From positions 124,001-188,000 of the forward strand of contig JBHJGM010000003.1 of assembly GCA_050331815.1 (NCBI GenBank): 64,000 nucleotides of DNA, written 5' to 3'. This stretch comes from JBHJGM01 sp050331815 (GTDB lineage: Bacteria; Verrucomicrobiota; Verrucomicrobiia; Opitutales; JBHJGM01). Below are positions 16,567-25,763 of the stretch, one piece after another (position 1 is the stretch's first letter; each line of letters begins with the position of its first letter). A program made the position numbers and the translations under genes. The notes beneath the pieces were generated by a model that saw nothing but the letters and a program-made list of their open reading frames with translations, ran no database searches and was not told the DNA's origin.

Positions 16567-17940
16567 ATGCAACCGCTGAAGCCTGGATTGTGTGTGTTTA
16601 TGTTCATCATCGGGGTTACCTCGCATGTGGACATTCCCCTGGTTGCGCGCCTGCCCTTGAGCGAGATCATCGCTTTTGTATCGCTGCCATTTCTCATGCA
16701 GAGCTTCTCGATGCAGCCCTATCGCCAGCGGCTGTCGAAGGTTTTCATCATCATGGGGTTCTGGATTTTTGGTGTTGTCGCCTCGGACTTGATCAACGGC
16801 ACCGGAGGCAAGGACTTCGCGCGGGGTCTTTTAAAACCCATGTTTTGCCTGGGCTGGGTCTTTTTCATCACCATCATTTTGGTTAAGGAATATCGCGCCT
16901 TCATTTTTTACGGCTGCGGCCTGGTTCTGGCCGGCCTGCAGAATTACCTGTTCCCACTGTCGGCTTGGACTGCGTATTATGCTGAAATCAGTGAGTACAG
17001 CGCGACGGCCTTCGCGCTCTCGCCAGTCTTCATGTCAGGCGCTGCGGCCGCGGGTACCTTGATTTACACGAAAAGCAAAACGCTGGCGGTTATTGCATTT
17101 GGTTGTGCGGCGGTGGCGCTTGGAGCTGTCGGAGCCCCCAGAAATTTTGCGGCCAACATGCTGCTTTGCAGCCTGGTCATCATCTACATCCGCTTTGCCA
17201 CCTCCGGCATGCGCCGGCGCGCCCGGCTCAAGCCCAGTTTCCAGCGCATGGCTGGGATATGCGTACTCGGCGTGGTGGGCATGTATGGCATTTTCCAGCT
17301 GTACATCTTGCTCGCAAGTTCCGGTGCGCTGGGTGCCGAGCAATGGGCCAAGTTGCAGGCGCAGTCTTCCACAACGCTGGGTCAAACGCCTCTGGGCCTT
17401 ATTCTGGGGGGACGCGTGCAGGTCTTTGCCGCCGTGTTGGCCATCCTCGACAATCCATTGTTGGGTTACGGCTCCTGGAGCGCGGCGACCCTGAACTCGT
17501 ATCTGTACACGGCAGCCGAAGCAGTCGGCGCGAGTGCAAGCTCACTCTCCAGAGTTGCGTCTGCCGAATACGCGGGAGTCGGGCACTCCGTCTTGTTCCA
17601 GATCTGGGCTGAGAATGGTATTTTATCCGCGATTGCGCTCATGGCCATCGGTGCGATTGCCATACAGCAGATTCTCTACGTAATGCGCATTGACCACCGC
17701 TTGGCCCCGCTGATTATTTTCATCGGGATCAGCTTCATGTGGGATTTCATCTTTTCACCTTTCAACACCAGCACACGCTTCCAGATTGGTTTCTTCCTGG
17801 CGCTTTATCTGACAGATGAGTTGCAGCGCCGCGTACTGCTTAAGGAAAGCGCCAGCTTTTACCGCTCAATGGCTCCACCCCCGATGCCTCTGCGGCCACC
17901 GCCAGTGGCAGGCGTTCCGGCTGGGGCAGGTTGGCGATGA
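16567..17940 (+). CDS. Second O-antigen polymerase/ligase-like membrane protein
   Basis: ATG 16567 is chosen because it starts just before the first membrane helix (LCVFMFIIGVTSHVD); the frame is open 34 codons earlier but that part overlaps the sulfotransferase gene. The 457 residues contain about 10-11 membrane helices. A periplasmic loop with NPLLGYGSWSAATLNSYLY (about residues 297-315) and SAEYAGVGHSVLFQIWAENG (about 335-354) matches the polymerase/ligase pattern of a Gly-rich turn followed by a conserved His. The C-terminus is Pro-rich. It is coupled to the next glycosyltransferase by an ATGA overlap. Confidence 0.8.
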   Translation: MQPLKPGLCVFMFIIGVTSHVDIPLVARLPLSEIIAFVSLPFLMQSFSMQPYRQRLSKVFIIMGFWIFGVVASDLINGTGGKDFARGLLKPMFCLGWVFFITIILVKEYRAFIFYGCGLVLAGLQNYLFPLSAWTAYYAEISEYSATAFALSPVFMSGAAAAGTLIYTKSKTLAVIAFGCAAVALGAVGAPRNFAANMLLCSLVIIYIRFATSGMRRRARLKPSFQRMAGICVLGVVGMYGIFQLYILLASSGALGAEQWAKLQAQSSTTLGQTPLGLILGGRVQVFAAVLAILDNPLLGYGSWSAATLNSYLYTAAEAVGASASSLSRVASAEYAGVGHSVLFQIWAENGILSAIALMAIGAIAIQQILYVMRIDHRLAPLIIFIGISFMWDFIFSPFNTSTRFQIGFFLALYLTDELQRRVLLKESASFYRSMAPPPMPLRPPPVAGVPAGAGWR

Positions 17941-19052
17941 AGATCTGCTTCGTCACCACGATGACGATTGAGCGCCACGCTTCGATGAAGCGTAGCTTCG
18001 GCATGGGCCCCCTGTTGGCATCAATGGGGCACGACGTCTCCATGCTATTGATGGATACGCAGGCTAATCGCGAACGCATTACCGACTGTCCCGGGGTGAA
18101 GCCCATCTACTTTCCCGAGCTCGATCGCGCGGAGGAACGCAAATTCAAGGAACAGGCGATCTCGATTGGCGATTTCGACGTGACCCTGGGCAATTCAATG
18201 GCGAGCCGAAATTTCGTTCGCCCGCCCAAGGGTTCGAAGACCGTCGCGCTGATGGAACACTGCGAACTGGAATCGCTTTTTCTGGGGCGAAGCCGACCCA
18301 AGCGCATCCTGAAATACTTTCAAGAGCTGCGAAGCCTGAGGGTCTTCGACGGCACCATTGCCTCCAGCGTCTATCTCTTCAACCTGTTCCGCCATAAGTT
18401 GTTCCGGATGGACTGCAAACGTCCGCTGCTGTGGCTTCCCTACGCCTACTCGACGGAGTATCTCACCGCGGACGCGCAGGAAGTCACCAAAATCCGTGAG
18501 CAATACGGCAACAAGAAGCTCCTTGTCAGCCTGGCCACTTTAATCCCCGAATACGGCTCGTTGTTTTGGCCGGAAGCCCTGGCGGAATTGAAAAAGCTGC
18601 GCGACGACTGGCACGCGGTTTTCCTGGGCAAAGGCGACATCGACGCCTGCAAAGCGCTCGTGAACCAGCTGGGTTTGACCGAACACGTCGACTATCCTGG
18701 TTTCGTTCCCGAGGGGATCGTTCCTGCCTACCTGCATGCCTCGAGTGCGCTTTTGTCCTATCTGGCGGACACCGGCCAGGATTGGGCCCGTTGCCCGAGC
18801 AAGGTGTACCTTTACATGGCTGCGCAGCGGCCCATCATCACCGCGCCCATCGGGGAAAACCGTGCGGCGATCGGTCCGCATGGTTTTTACTACCAGATCG
18901 ACAGCCCCAAAAGTGCGGCGGAGCAAATGGCACGCGCGCTGGACCACCCCGATGAGCCGGTTGGCTATCCCCTGGAGAATCACAACTGGCAGAAGCGCTG
19001 CGATGATTTTTTGGAATGGCTGAAGTACAGCTTCCCGCAGGTGCCGGTTTAA
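17937..19052 (+). CDS. Glycosyltransferase (GT-B, family 4-like)
   Basis: The 371-residue protein opens with a Rossmann strand (MKICFVTTMTIERHASMKRS) and has a C-terminal GT1-type domain with KLLVSLATLIPEYGS, a HAVFLGKGD strand, VDYPGFVPEGIVPAYL and a late ARCPSKVYLYMAAQRPII segment equivalent to the nucleotide-sugar-binding Glu region of GT4 enzymes. ATG 17937 overlaps the upstream stop (ATGA). It adds a sugar during polysaccharide synthesis on the cytosolic face. Donor and acceptor are unknown. Confidence 0.85.
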   Translation: MKICFVTTMTIERHASMKRSFGMGPLLASMGHDVSMLLMDTQANRERITDCPGVKPIYFPELDRAEERKFKEQAISIGDFDVTLGNSMASRNFVRPPKGSKTVALMEHCELESLFLGRSRPKRILKYFQELRSLRVFDGTIASSVYLFNLFRHKLFRMDCKRPLLWLPYAYSTEYLTADAQEVTKIREQYGNKKLLVSLATLIPEYGSLFWPEALAELKKLRDDWHAVFLGKGDIDACKALVNQLGLTEHVDYPGFVPEGIVPAYLHASSALLSYLADTGQDWARCPSKVYLYMAAQRPIITAPIGENRAAIGPHGFYYQIDSPKSAAEQMARALDHPDEPVGYPLENHNWQKRCDDFLEWLKYSFPQVPV

Positions 19053-19121
19053 GCAAAACCACGGATCTGGACGTTTACTTGCCGCCAGGCATAGAACGAC
19101 TATGCGACCCTAAAAGAGCCT

Positions 19122-19304
19122 TTGACACTCTTCGGCAGGCACCTGGTCGGTCGCGCGCGAATGCTTTCAAAACAGTTGCGGCGACCCGGGGAGCGGCTGC
19201 TTTTGCGAATGCTAAGCTCTAAAGTAACTCCCGTTCCTGTGGGCCCATGGTTTGATTCCGTTGACATACGCTTCGGCTTGATTCCTGAAGAATTGAGCGG
19301 ATGA
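19122..19304 (+). CDS. Possible small ORF coupled to the next glycosyltransferase (60 aa or less)
   Basis: This 248-nt gap holds a frame from TTG 19122 (or ATG 19161, giving 47 residues) whose TGA overlaps the ATG of the gene at 19301 by 4 nt, as seen for real gene pairs in this locus. The product is basic, with alternating Leu/Arg and an aromatic end (GPWFDSVDIRFGL). No family is recognised. It may be a small protein, a decayed gene end, or chance. Confidence 0.25.
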   Translation: MTLFGRHLVGRARMLSKQLRRPGERLLLRMLSSKVTPVPVGPWFDSVDIRFGLIPEELSG

Positions 19305-20443
19305 ACACTGCCGACACGAAAACCTGTTTTCTGGCCTTGGGTATCGAACCGAAAACCGGCGGGACTTACAAGTCGCTCAAACTGTTTCAAGAAGCACTCG
19401 GGGGCCCGATTCTGGCCTTTACCACGTCGCGCCAGACGGGCGAACGCTCGCCCGATGGTAGCATTGAGTATCTCGGCAACCGGACGCTGCACTACTTGCC
19501 TCAAAAGCTACGCGTTTACGCGCTGGAGCGCGCACGCTCAGCCAAGTTACTCTCGTGTCACGTTGTTTTTAGATACCATACGACGGCGACTCGGGAGCTT
19601 TCGCAAAAGCTGAAAATTCCGTATTGGGCAGTGCCGCATGGCAGTCTGGATCCCTGGGTCTTTGAGCGTTCGCGGCGGGTCAAGGAGGCTTGGTACCGCC
19701 TCTTCGGTAAGCGATTTTTGCGTGAGGCGGCGCACGTCGTTTGTGCCACGCAGCGCGAGTGCGATAAGCTACGCGAGCGCCATGACGCGGACAATCTTCG
19801 GGTCGTTCACTGGCCCGTGGAACCGCTGGAGATAGCCTCCAGAGCCGAGGCGCGGGCGTCCCTGCGACGCAAGCTGGGGTTACCGACCGGGGCGCGCATT
19901 CTACTTTTCTTTGGCCGCTACCACTCCATGAAACGTCCATTGGAGACAATCGAGTATTTCAAGATGGCGAATACTTCGGAGCAAGTGCACCTGGTCTTGG
20001 CGGGTATCGATTACGATGTCCCACGTGCGCAGCTTGAAGCCCTCGCCTCCGATCACCCACGTATTAAGGTGCTTCCGGCTGTTTATGGAGACGAACGCCA
20101 GCAACTGCTCCTTGGTAGTGACGCTTATATCTCGCTGTCGTATCGTGAAAACTTCAACCATAGCGCGGCGGAAGCGATGTCGGCTGGACAGGCGGTGATC
20201 CTCTCGCCCGGCAACGATTTGCGGTATTCCTTTCCAAATGCAGGAGATTTCGGCTGGTTCCCCAATGAAGTCAGTCCTGATGCGGTCATGGCAGCTATTG
20301 AAGCCTTGGATCGCACCAACGAAAGCTGCCTGCTGCAAAAAGGAGAAGCTGCCGCGCGCTGGGTCCGCGCCGAGCTTTCATTTGAAAAATTTTCCTCCGC
20401 ACTGAGGAAGCTGCATGCGGAAGCGACAGGGCAATTGTCTTGA
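19301..20443 (+). CDS. Glycosyltransferase (GT-B), first of a tandem pair
   Basis: The 380-residue protein has a degenerate N-terminal domain with KTGGTYKSLKLFQEALGG, a central PYWAVPHGSLDPWV motif, and a C-terminal GT1-type domain with LLFFGRYHSMKRPLETIEYF, HLVLAGIDYD and the late ENFNHSAAEAMSAGQAVI segment holding the Glu that binds the donor sugar phosphate. It is clearly paralogous to the next gene across the full length, so the two arose by tandem duplication. Substrate is unknown; context says exopolysaccharide. Confidence 0.85.
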   Translation: MNTADTKTCFLALGIEPKTGGTYKSLKLFQEALGGPILAFTTSRQTGERSPDGSIEYLGNRTLHYLPQKLRVYALERARSAKLLSCHVVFRYHTTATRELSQKLKIPYWAVPHGSLDPWVFERSRRVKEAWYRLFGKRFLREAAHVVCATQRECDKLRERHDADNLRVVHWPVEPLEIASRAEARASLRRKLGLPTGARILLFFGRYHSMKRPLETIEYFKMANTSEQVHLVLAGIDYDVPRAQLEALASDHPRIKVLPAVYGDERQQLLLGSDAYISLSYRENFNHSAAEAMSAGQAVILSPGNDLRYSFPNAGDFGWFPNEVSPDAVMAAIEALDRTNESCLLQKGEAAARWVRAELSFEKFSSALRKLHAEATGQLS

Positions 20444-20497
20444 TTCCCTGCGCTGGGATCTTCAGTTCGTTTGGCTTCCCGGAAGGACTCGTAACGC

Positions 20498-21643
20498 ATG
20501 AGCGCAATCCATCGAGATGATAGCCTTGGCCACTATGCCACCGCGCTGGTATTGGAGCCACAGCATGGGGGCCCATATAAAACCGCAGTTGATTTTCAAC
20601 GCGCATTGGGTGGCCCGATTCTATCTTTTACCGCTGAGCATGCGACCGGAGAAAAATGCGCGAATGGTCACGTGGAGTTCATTCATTCTCCCAGCATGTA
20701 TCGGATTTCGAAGGAAGCCTTCGAGGTTGCACGTCGTCACATAGCGGGCGCCAAAGTGCTTTCGTGCCATTCGCTTTTTCGTGACCACAACAACGTGACG
20801 CGCAAGCTGGCGCGGGAACGGGGGATTCCGTACTGGGTGATCCCGCACGGGAGCATGGACCCGTGGGTGTTTGCCCAGCAACGTCTGGCAAAAGGGCTCT
20901 GGCTGAAAATGTACGGGCGGCGCTACTTTTCCGAGGCCGCGCACGTTATCTGCGCGACCGAGCGGGAACGTGACAAGATTCGCGAGCGCTACGACGGCCC
21001 CAACCTGCGCGTGGTTTACTGGCCGGTGGAGGCTTTGGACACGGCGAATCAGGACGAAGCACGCGCCAGCCTGCGTCGCGACCTTGGCGTCGAGCCGTCG
21101 ACCCGGCTGATGTTTTACTTCGGTCGCTACCACACCATGAAGAAGCCCCTGGAAACAATCCGCATCTTCAAGGCGGCGGGGCTCTCGCCGCGCACGCACC
21201 TGGTCATGGCGGGCATCGATTACGACGTGACGCGGGCGCAGTTGCTGGCCGAAGCGCAGGGGGCGAACCAGATCCACGTGCTGCCCGCCGTGTATGGCGA
21301 AGAGCGTCTGCGCTTATTAATCGGGGCGGACGCGTACGTCTCGCTTTCACACCGCGAGAATTTCAATTACACCGCCGCCGAGTGCATGACCGGGGCCCAG
21401 GCGGTGATCCTGTCACCCGGCAACGATCTGCAGTATTCGCTACCGACGGATCGCCAACTGGGTTGGCTGCTCAAATCCAACGAGACCGAAGAGGCCATTG
21501 CCGCTTTTCGCGCGTTGGACGCAGCGAGCGATGAAGCTGTCCGGGCGATGGGGCAGGCGGCACAGGACTGGGCTCTGGACCGGCTGAGCTTTGAGCACTT
21601 CAAGCAAAGCCTGATGAGCCTCTACGCGGAAGCCACTGGCTAG
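20498..21643 (+). CDS. Glycosyltransferase (GT-B), second of a tandem pair
   Basis: The 381-residue protein matches the previous gene segment by segment: GGPYKTAVDFQRALGG, PYWVIPHGSMDPWVF, EAAHVICATERERDKI, FGRYHTMKKPLETI, LVMAGIDYDV, LPAVYGEERLRLLIGADAY, ENFNYTAAECMTGAQAVI. Differences cluster in the N-terminal acceptor-binding half and in linkers, which suggests a changed acceptor. It is the last gene of the polysaccharide locus. Its TAG stop overlaps the stop of the convergent guanine deaminase gene within the 4-nt CTAG. Confidence 0.85.
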   Translation: MSAIHRDDSLGHYATALVLEPQHGGPYKTAVDFQRALGGPILSFTAEHATGEKCANGHVEFIHSPSMYRISKEAFEVARRHIAGAKVLSCHSLFRDHNNVTRKLARERGIPYWVIPHGSMDPWVFAQQRLAKGLWLKMYGRRYFSEAAHVICATERERDKIRERYDGPNLRVVYWPVEALDTANQDEARASLRRDLGVEPSTRLMFYFGRYHTMKKPLETIRIFKAAGLSPRTHLVMAGIDYDVTRAQLLAEAQGANQIHVLPAVYGEERLRLLIGADAYVSLSHRENFNYTAAECMTGAQAVILSPGNDLQYSLPTDRQLGWLLKSNETEEAIAAFRALDAASDEAVRAMGQAAQDWALDRLSFEHFKQSLMSLYAEATG

Positions 21644-22953
21644 AGGCGCCTGTGGACCGTCTGGCCATCCAGCACGGTTCGTTCGAGAAGCGAGTCGAAG
21701 CGATTGCGGTCGCCGACACCGAGGGAAGCAATCCACCGCAGCAAGGCTTCTGGCGAACTGTCGGGCAGTTCCGGTTTGTTCTCGATCACGATAAAGGAGG
21801 CTTCCTTGCCGGGAGTTAAGTTGCCGACTTGTGCGCCGAGGCCGAGCAGGTCGGCGCCTGCCTGCGTGGCGCGATAAAGGGCCTTGGTAAACGTTGCCTC
21901 GGCGATGCCAGCCTCGTTGTTTTGCCGCACGAAGGAGGCCATGACGTCGAACATGGACAGGTACGGTCCGCCGCCGATGTCACTGGCCAGAGCCCAGCGC
22001 ACGCCCTCGCTTTCCGCACGGCGAAAGTCGAAAAGCCCCGAGCCCAGGCCGCGTTGCTCGATCGGTGCGTTGGAGGTGGGGCAATGGGTGATAGCGGAGT
22101 CGCTTTGGCGCAGCAGCGTCCACTCGCTGTCTTCCAGATGGATGCAGTGGCCCAGCAGCGTGCGTGGGCCGAGCACTTCGCAGCGCCGGTAGATCTCGGT
22201 ATAAGTGTCGACATCGCCAAAGCCTTCGAGCGCACGGTAGATGCCGAGGACCCACGCGATCTCCTGCTGGGTTTCGTCCATGTGCGTCTGACAAAAGGAG
22301 CCGCTTTGCCAGGCGAGGGCGCAAGCCTGTCGCATGAGCTCGGGATCCGTCATGGGTGCAAAACGCGGCGAAACGATGTAGCGGTCGCCAAAGCGCTCGT
22401 GCAGGGCCTGAGCACCCCGCAGCAGCTCGGCGGAATCCATCCGAAGGGCCTCGGGGCAGTTCATCGACATCAGCGCATTGCCAACACGAAAATGCCCACG
22501 GGCATGCTCCAGGGCGATCGCAGTGGCTTGCGGATGCACGGAGCTGTAGCAGGCCCCTCCGAGGGTGCCGACGCTGAGAATGCGCTTCCAAAAAACACCG
22601 GCCTGCGCACCCGCAAATTCCGGATCGGCGAACTGCTGCTCGACCGGGAAAGTGTAGTTGTCCAGCCAATACAAAAGCGAGCTCTTGGGTGCTTCGCGAA
22701 CGCTGTCCTGCACCCAGTGAAAGTGAGTGTCAAAAAACCCCGGCATAAGCAACTGGCCGGTGTGGTCTTCGACAACGGTGCGTGAGTCCTGATGCGCGGT
22801 GGCCACAGCCTCGCGCGTTCCCACCAAAAGAATCTCGGCGCCGCCTGACCGGGAAACACGATTCCAGGCCAGGGCACCATCCACAAAACAGTCGCACTGC
22901 GTGTCCGAGAGCGGATTGAGGATGCAGGCATGAGTGATGACGTCGGCGGGCAC
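21640..22953 (-). CDS. guaD: Guanine deaminase (amidohydrolase family)
   Basis: The enzyme converts guanine to xanthine and ammonia in the cytosol. The 437 residues carry metal-binding HxH in PGFFDTHFHW near residues 72-81, the FCQTHMDE segment (about 225-232), LGHCIHL (about 260), the GuaD-type CPTSNAPIEQRGLGSGLFD, and the metal Asp in ASDIGGGP. It starts with GTG at 22953, without a Shine-Dalgarno site. It is the last gene of the leftward purine operon and shares its stop region with the convergent glycosyltransferase. The cytosolic location is supported by the lack of a signal peptide. Confidence 0.92.
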   Translation of the reverse strand: MPADVITHACILNPLSDTQCDCFVDGALAWNRVSRSGGAEILLVGTREAVATAHQDSRTVVEDHTGQLLMPGFFDTHFHWVQDSVREAPKSSLLYWLDNYTFPVEQQFADPEFAGAQAGVFWKRILSVGTLGGACYSSVHPQATAIALEHARGHFRVGNALMSMNCPEALRMDSAELLRGAQALHERFGDRYIVSPRFAPMTDPELMRQACALAWQSGSFCQTHMDETQQEIAWVLGIYRALEGFGDVDTYTEIYRRCEVLGPRTLLGHCIHLEDSEWTLLRQSDSAITHCPTSNAPIEQRGLGSGLFDFRRAESEGVRWALASDIGGGPYLSMFDVMASFVRQNNEAGIAEATFTKALYRATQAGADLLGLGAQVGNLTPGKEASFIVIENKPELPDSSPEALLRWIASLGVGDRNRFDSLLERTVLDGQTVHRRL

Positions 22954-23010
22954 GGGCCGACTTCAGAGCACAATCGCCGCCAGAAGCCAAGCAGCGACTT
23001 GCGGCAGCAC

Positions 23011-24294
23011 TCAGCGCGCGGACGTCATTTCCGCCGGCGCGGCCACCTGCGGCAGCTCCGGGGAAGCGGCGTTGTCGTAAACTTCCATGGCGGCGACGGC
23101 GGGGTCGTCGTGGGCCGGCTTGAAGCCGTGACGACGCAGGACGCTGGCCAGCGCGCTGAGGGTAACGAGGATGGTCTGTTCGCGGCAGTTGTAGCCCATC
23201 GTGCCGATGCGCCAGATTTTGCCATGCAGCGGACCGAAGGAGGTTCCGATTTCAATGCCGAAACGTCCGAGCATCTCTCGGCGAATGGCTTCGCCGTCAA
23301 CCCCCTCGGGTATGAACACGCCGACCACGTTGTTCATCTTGGATGAAAGATCGCCGAAAAATTTGAGGCCGAGCGCTTCCAGCCCTGCCATCATCGCCTG
23401 GCCGCCAAGTTCGTGCCGCTTGACGCAGTTGGCGATGCCTTCCTGCAGGACCAGGCGGGCGCATTCACGCGCGCAGTACAGCATCGAAGTTGCTTCGGTG
23501 TGGTGGTTGAGGCGCTGCTCGCTCCAGTAGGCCATGATCATGGACAGATCGAGGTAGTTGGACTGAATCTTCGGGCCCTCGCCGGGAATGAAACCCTCCG
23601 GGCGGATGCCTTCCTCGATATGCCAGCGCCGCCGGATGATTTCCGCCGCCGCGTCGTTCAAAGTGATGGGTGCGGAGCCCGACGGGCCCCCAAGGCACTT
23701 CTGTAGCCCGCCGCTTACGACATCCAACTCCCAGGCATCCACGGGCAGGGCGTTGCCGGCGATGGAGGCGGTGCAATCGACATACACCAGCGCGCCGTAC
23801 TGGTGGCTGAGCTTGCCGAAGAAATCCAGCGGCTGATTCATGGTGGTCGAAGTATCACCCTGACAGACCGCCACGAGCTTGGGCTGATGCTCCTGCAGAG
23901 CAGCCTCGAGATCCTCGGGTGTGAACACCTGGCCCCATTCCTTTTTGATAACGCGCACATCTGCCCCGCAGCGCACAGAAATCTCTTTCAACAGCTGGCC
24001 GAAGCGGCCAAAGCTGGGGATGAGCACCCGCTCTCCCGGCTCGATCAGCGAGCAGATGGCCGCTTCGATGCCGGCTCGGGAGGTGCCGTCGACAAGGAAA
24101 GTCCACTTGTTTTCCGTCTCGAAAACGCTGCGATACAGCGCCATCACCTCGTTCATCATGTTGGTGAAGGCCGGGTCGTACTGACCGAGGAGCTGAGCGG
24201 ACATCGCACGCAACACGCGCGGGTCGGCGTTGATGGGCCCCGGGCCCATCAGCAGGCGTTCGGGCGGATTGACTTGGTCGAAGGTCTCGGGCAC
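23011..24294 (-). CDS. pucG: PLP aminotransferase, probable (S)-ureidoglycine--glyoxylate aminotransferase
   Basis: The 427-residue protein is a class V aminotransferase of the alanine-glyoxylate/serine-pyruvate type. The PLP lysine is in SGGLQKCLGGPSG, with DGTSRAGIEAAI forming the phosphate-binding loop and QGDTSTTMNQPL and YVDCTASIAG flanking the cofactor Asp. Placement after allantoinase and allantoate amidohydrolase favours the ureidoglycine-glyoxylate enzyme, which makes oxalurate and glycine. Plain alanine-glyoxylate activity is the alternative. It has a GTG start and about 30 extra C-terminal residues beyond the fold. Confidence 0.8.
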   Translation of the reverse strand: MPETFDQVNPPERLLMGPGPINADPRVLRAMSAQLLGQYDPAFTNMMNEVMALYRSVFETENKWTFLVDGTSRAGIEAAICSLIEPGERVLIPSFGRFGQLLKEISVRCGADVRVIKKEWGQVFTPEDLEAALQEHQPKLVAVCQGDTSTTMNQPLDFFGKLSHQYGALVYVDCTASIAGNALPVDAWELDVVSGGLQKCLGGPSGSAPITLNDAAAEIIRRRWHIEEGIRPEGFIPGEGPKIQSNYLDLSMIMAYWSEQRLNHHTEATSMLYCARECARLVLQEGIANCVKRHELGGQAMMAGLEALGLKFFGDLSSKMNNVVGVFIPEGVDGEAIRREMLGRFGIEIGTSFGPLHGKIWRIGTMGYNCREQTILVTLSALASVLRRHGFKPAHDDPAVAAMEVYDNAASPELPQVAAPAEMTSAR

Positions 24295-24432
24295 GGCGAA
24301 TCGTGTTGAAGTTTGTCGAACGCGGCAATTATGGCCGACTGCCTAAAATTGCTCAGCGGCGCAGGCGTTCAAGGGCGGCGTCCACTTTTTGAGAAACGTT
24401 GTCAGCAAATAGTATGCGAGCACTGGGCGGAG

Positions 24433-25761
24433 TCAAAACGATGGCTTGAGCAATCGGCCAGCGGGAACGCCCACAGACTGGCCATCTTGGACGATTTTCC
24501 AACCGCGCAGCAGGACATGGCACACCGCCCCTTTCAGCGTGCGACCGACGTAGGGCGCGTGCGGATGCCGGTAGGCCAGGGCTTCCGTGGCGACCACCGT
24601 TTGCGCCGCCGGGTCGAAAAGCACCGCGTCGGCGTCCTTTCCCGGGGCGAGGGAGCCCTTGCGGTCGGCCAGTCCCAACAAGTGTGCCGGCTCCATACAG
24701 CAGACTTCGCAGAGGCGCAGTACGCTGCTGCGGTTGGCGTCGAGGTGTGCATCCAGCAGGAGCGAGTAGGCATGTTGCAGTCCGGAAATACCGCCCCAGG
24801 CCTCGATGTAATCACCGGTTTTCAGCTCCGAGGGGGCGGGCGAGTGGTCGCTGCCGACGGTCTGGATCAGCCCGTCCCGCAGGCGCTCCCAGAGGGCAGG
24901 CAGAGCATCGGGCGTGCGGATCGGCGGGGCGCACTTGGCCACCGCACCGAGGCGTTCCACATCGTCGAGGGTCAGCGTCAGGTAATGGGTACAGGTCTCG
25001 CAAGTCACGCAGACCCCTCGCTCACGATAATCGGCTATCAGGTCGACGCCTTCGGGGCAGCTCACATGCACGATGTGCACGCGGCAACCGGTTTCACCGG
25101 CTAAGTCGAGGGCGGTGCGGATCGCAGTCAACTCGGCTTCGCGCGGACGGGCTGCTTCGAAGCCCCGCGCCGTGCGCGGATGGTTGGCGGCGGTTTCGCG
25201 TTCGAGTACCAGGGGCGCCTCCGCATGCAGGGCGAGCGGCAGCCCAAGTGGGGTGATGCGTTCCATACCGGCTTTCAGCGTCCTGGCATCGCTGTGGGCA
25301 AAGTCGTCGGTGCCGCTGGGTGACATAAAGGCCTTGAAGCCGATGACCCCGCAATCGGCCAGGGCGGAAAGGTGCTCCAGGTTGTCCGGGACGAGGCCGC
25401 CCCAGAGCGCAAAGTCCACCCGCGCCTTGTCTTTTGCCGCGGCCAATTTGAGCGCAAAGGCCTCGGCCGTGTTCGTGGGTGGAATGGCGTTCAGCGGCAT
25501 CTCCGCAAGCGTGGTGACGCCGCCGAGGGCAGCCGCGTGGGTTCCGCTTGTCCAGCCTTCCCATTCGGTGCGTCCGGGCTCGTTCAGGTGCACATGCGCA
25601 TCGACCATCCCGGGCAACAGCCAGAGGCCTCCGCCGCGCAAGATCGTGGCATCGCCTGGCGGGTCGCGGTCATCGAGCGAAGCGAATTTGCCGTCCGCGA
25701 TGCGCACATTGACGGGCTCGGGCGCACCGTTCGGGTGCACGTTTTCGAGCAGGCACTCCAT
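24433..25761 (-). CDS. allB: Allantoinase
   Basis: This cytosolic binuclear metalloenzyme opens the hydantoin ring of allantoin to give allantoate. The 442 residues contain PGMVDAHVHLNEPGRTEWEG (the allantoinase form of the HxH motif, about residues 50-69), the carboxylated Lys in GVIGFKAFM (about 147), HAEAP with a metal His, and HIVHVSCPEG. The GRTEWEG segment separates it from dihydroorotase. It starts 2 nt after the allantoate amidohydrolase stop and has no Shine-Dalgarno site, so it is probably translated by coupling. Confidence 0.95.
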   Translation of the reverse strand: MECLLENVHPNGAPEPVNVRIADGKFASLDDRDPPGDATILRGGGLWLLPGMVDAHVHLNEPGRTEWEGWTSGTHAAALGGVTTLAEMPLNAIPPTNTAEAFALKLAAAKDKARVDFALWGGLVPDNLEHLSALADCGVIGFKAFMSPSGTDDFAHSDARTLKAGMERITPLGLPLALHAEAPLVLERETAANHPRTARGFEAARPREAELTAIRTALDLAGETGCRVHIVHVSCPEGVDLIADYRERGVCVTCETCTHYLTLTLDDVERLGAVAKCAPPIRTPDALPALWERLRDGLIQTVGSDHSPAPSELKTGDYIEAWGGISGLQHAYSLLLDAHLDANRSSVLRLCEVCCMEPAHLLGLADRKGSLAPGKDADAVLFDPAAQTVVATEALAYRHPHAPYVGRTLKGAVCHVLLRGWKIVQDGQSVGVPAGRLLKPSF

Positions 25762-25763
25762 GG

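Noticed and set aside
21829..22785. 318-codon plus-strand frame inside guanine deaminase
   Set aside because: Shadow of guaD, which has all metal-binding motifs on the minus strand.
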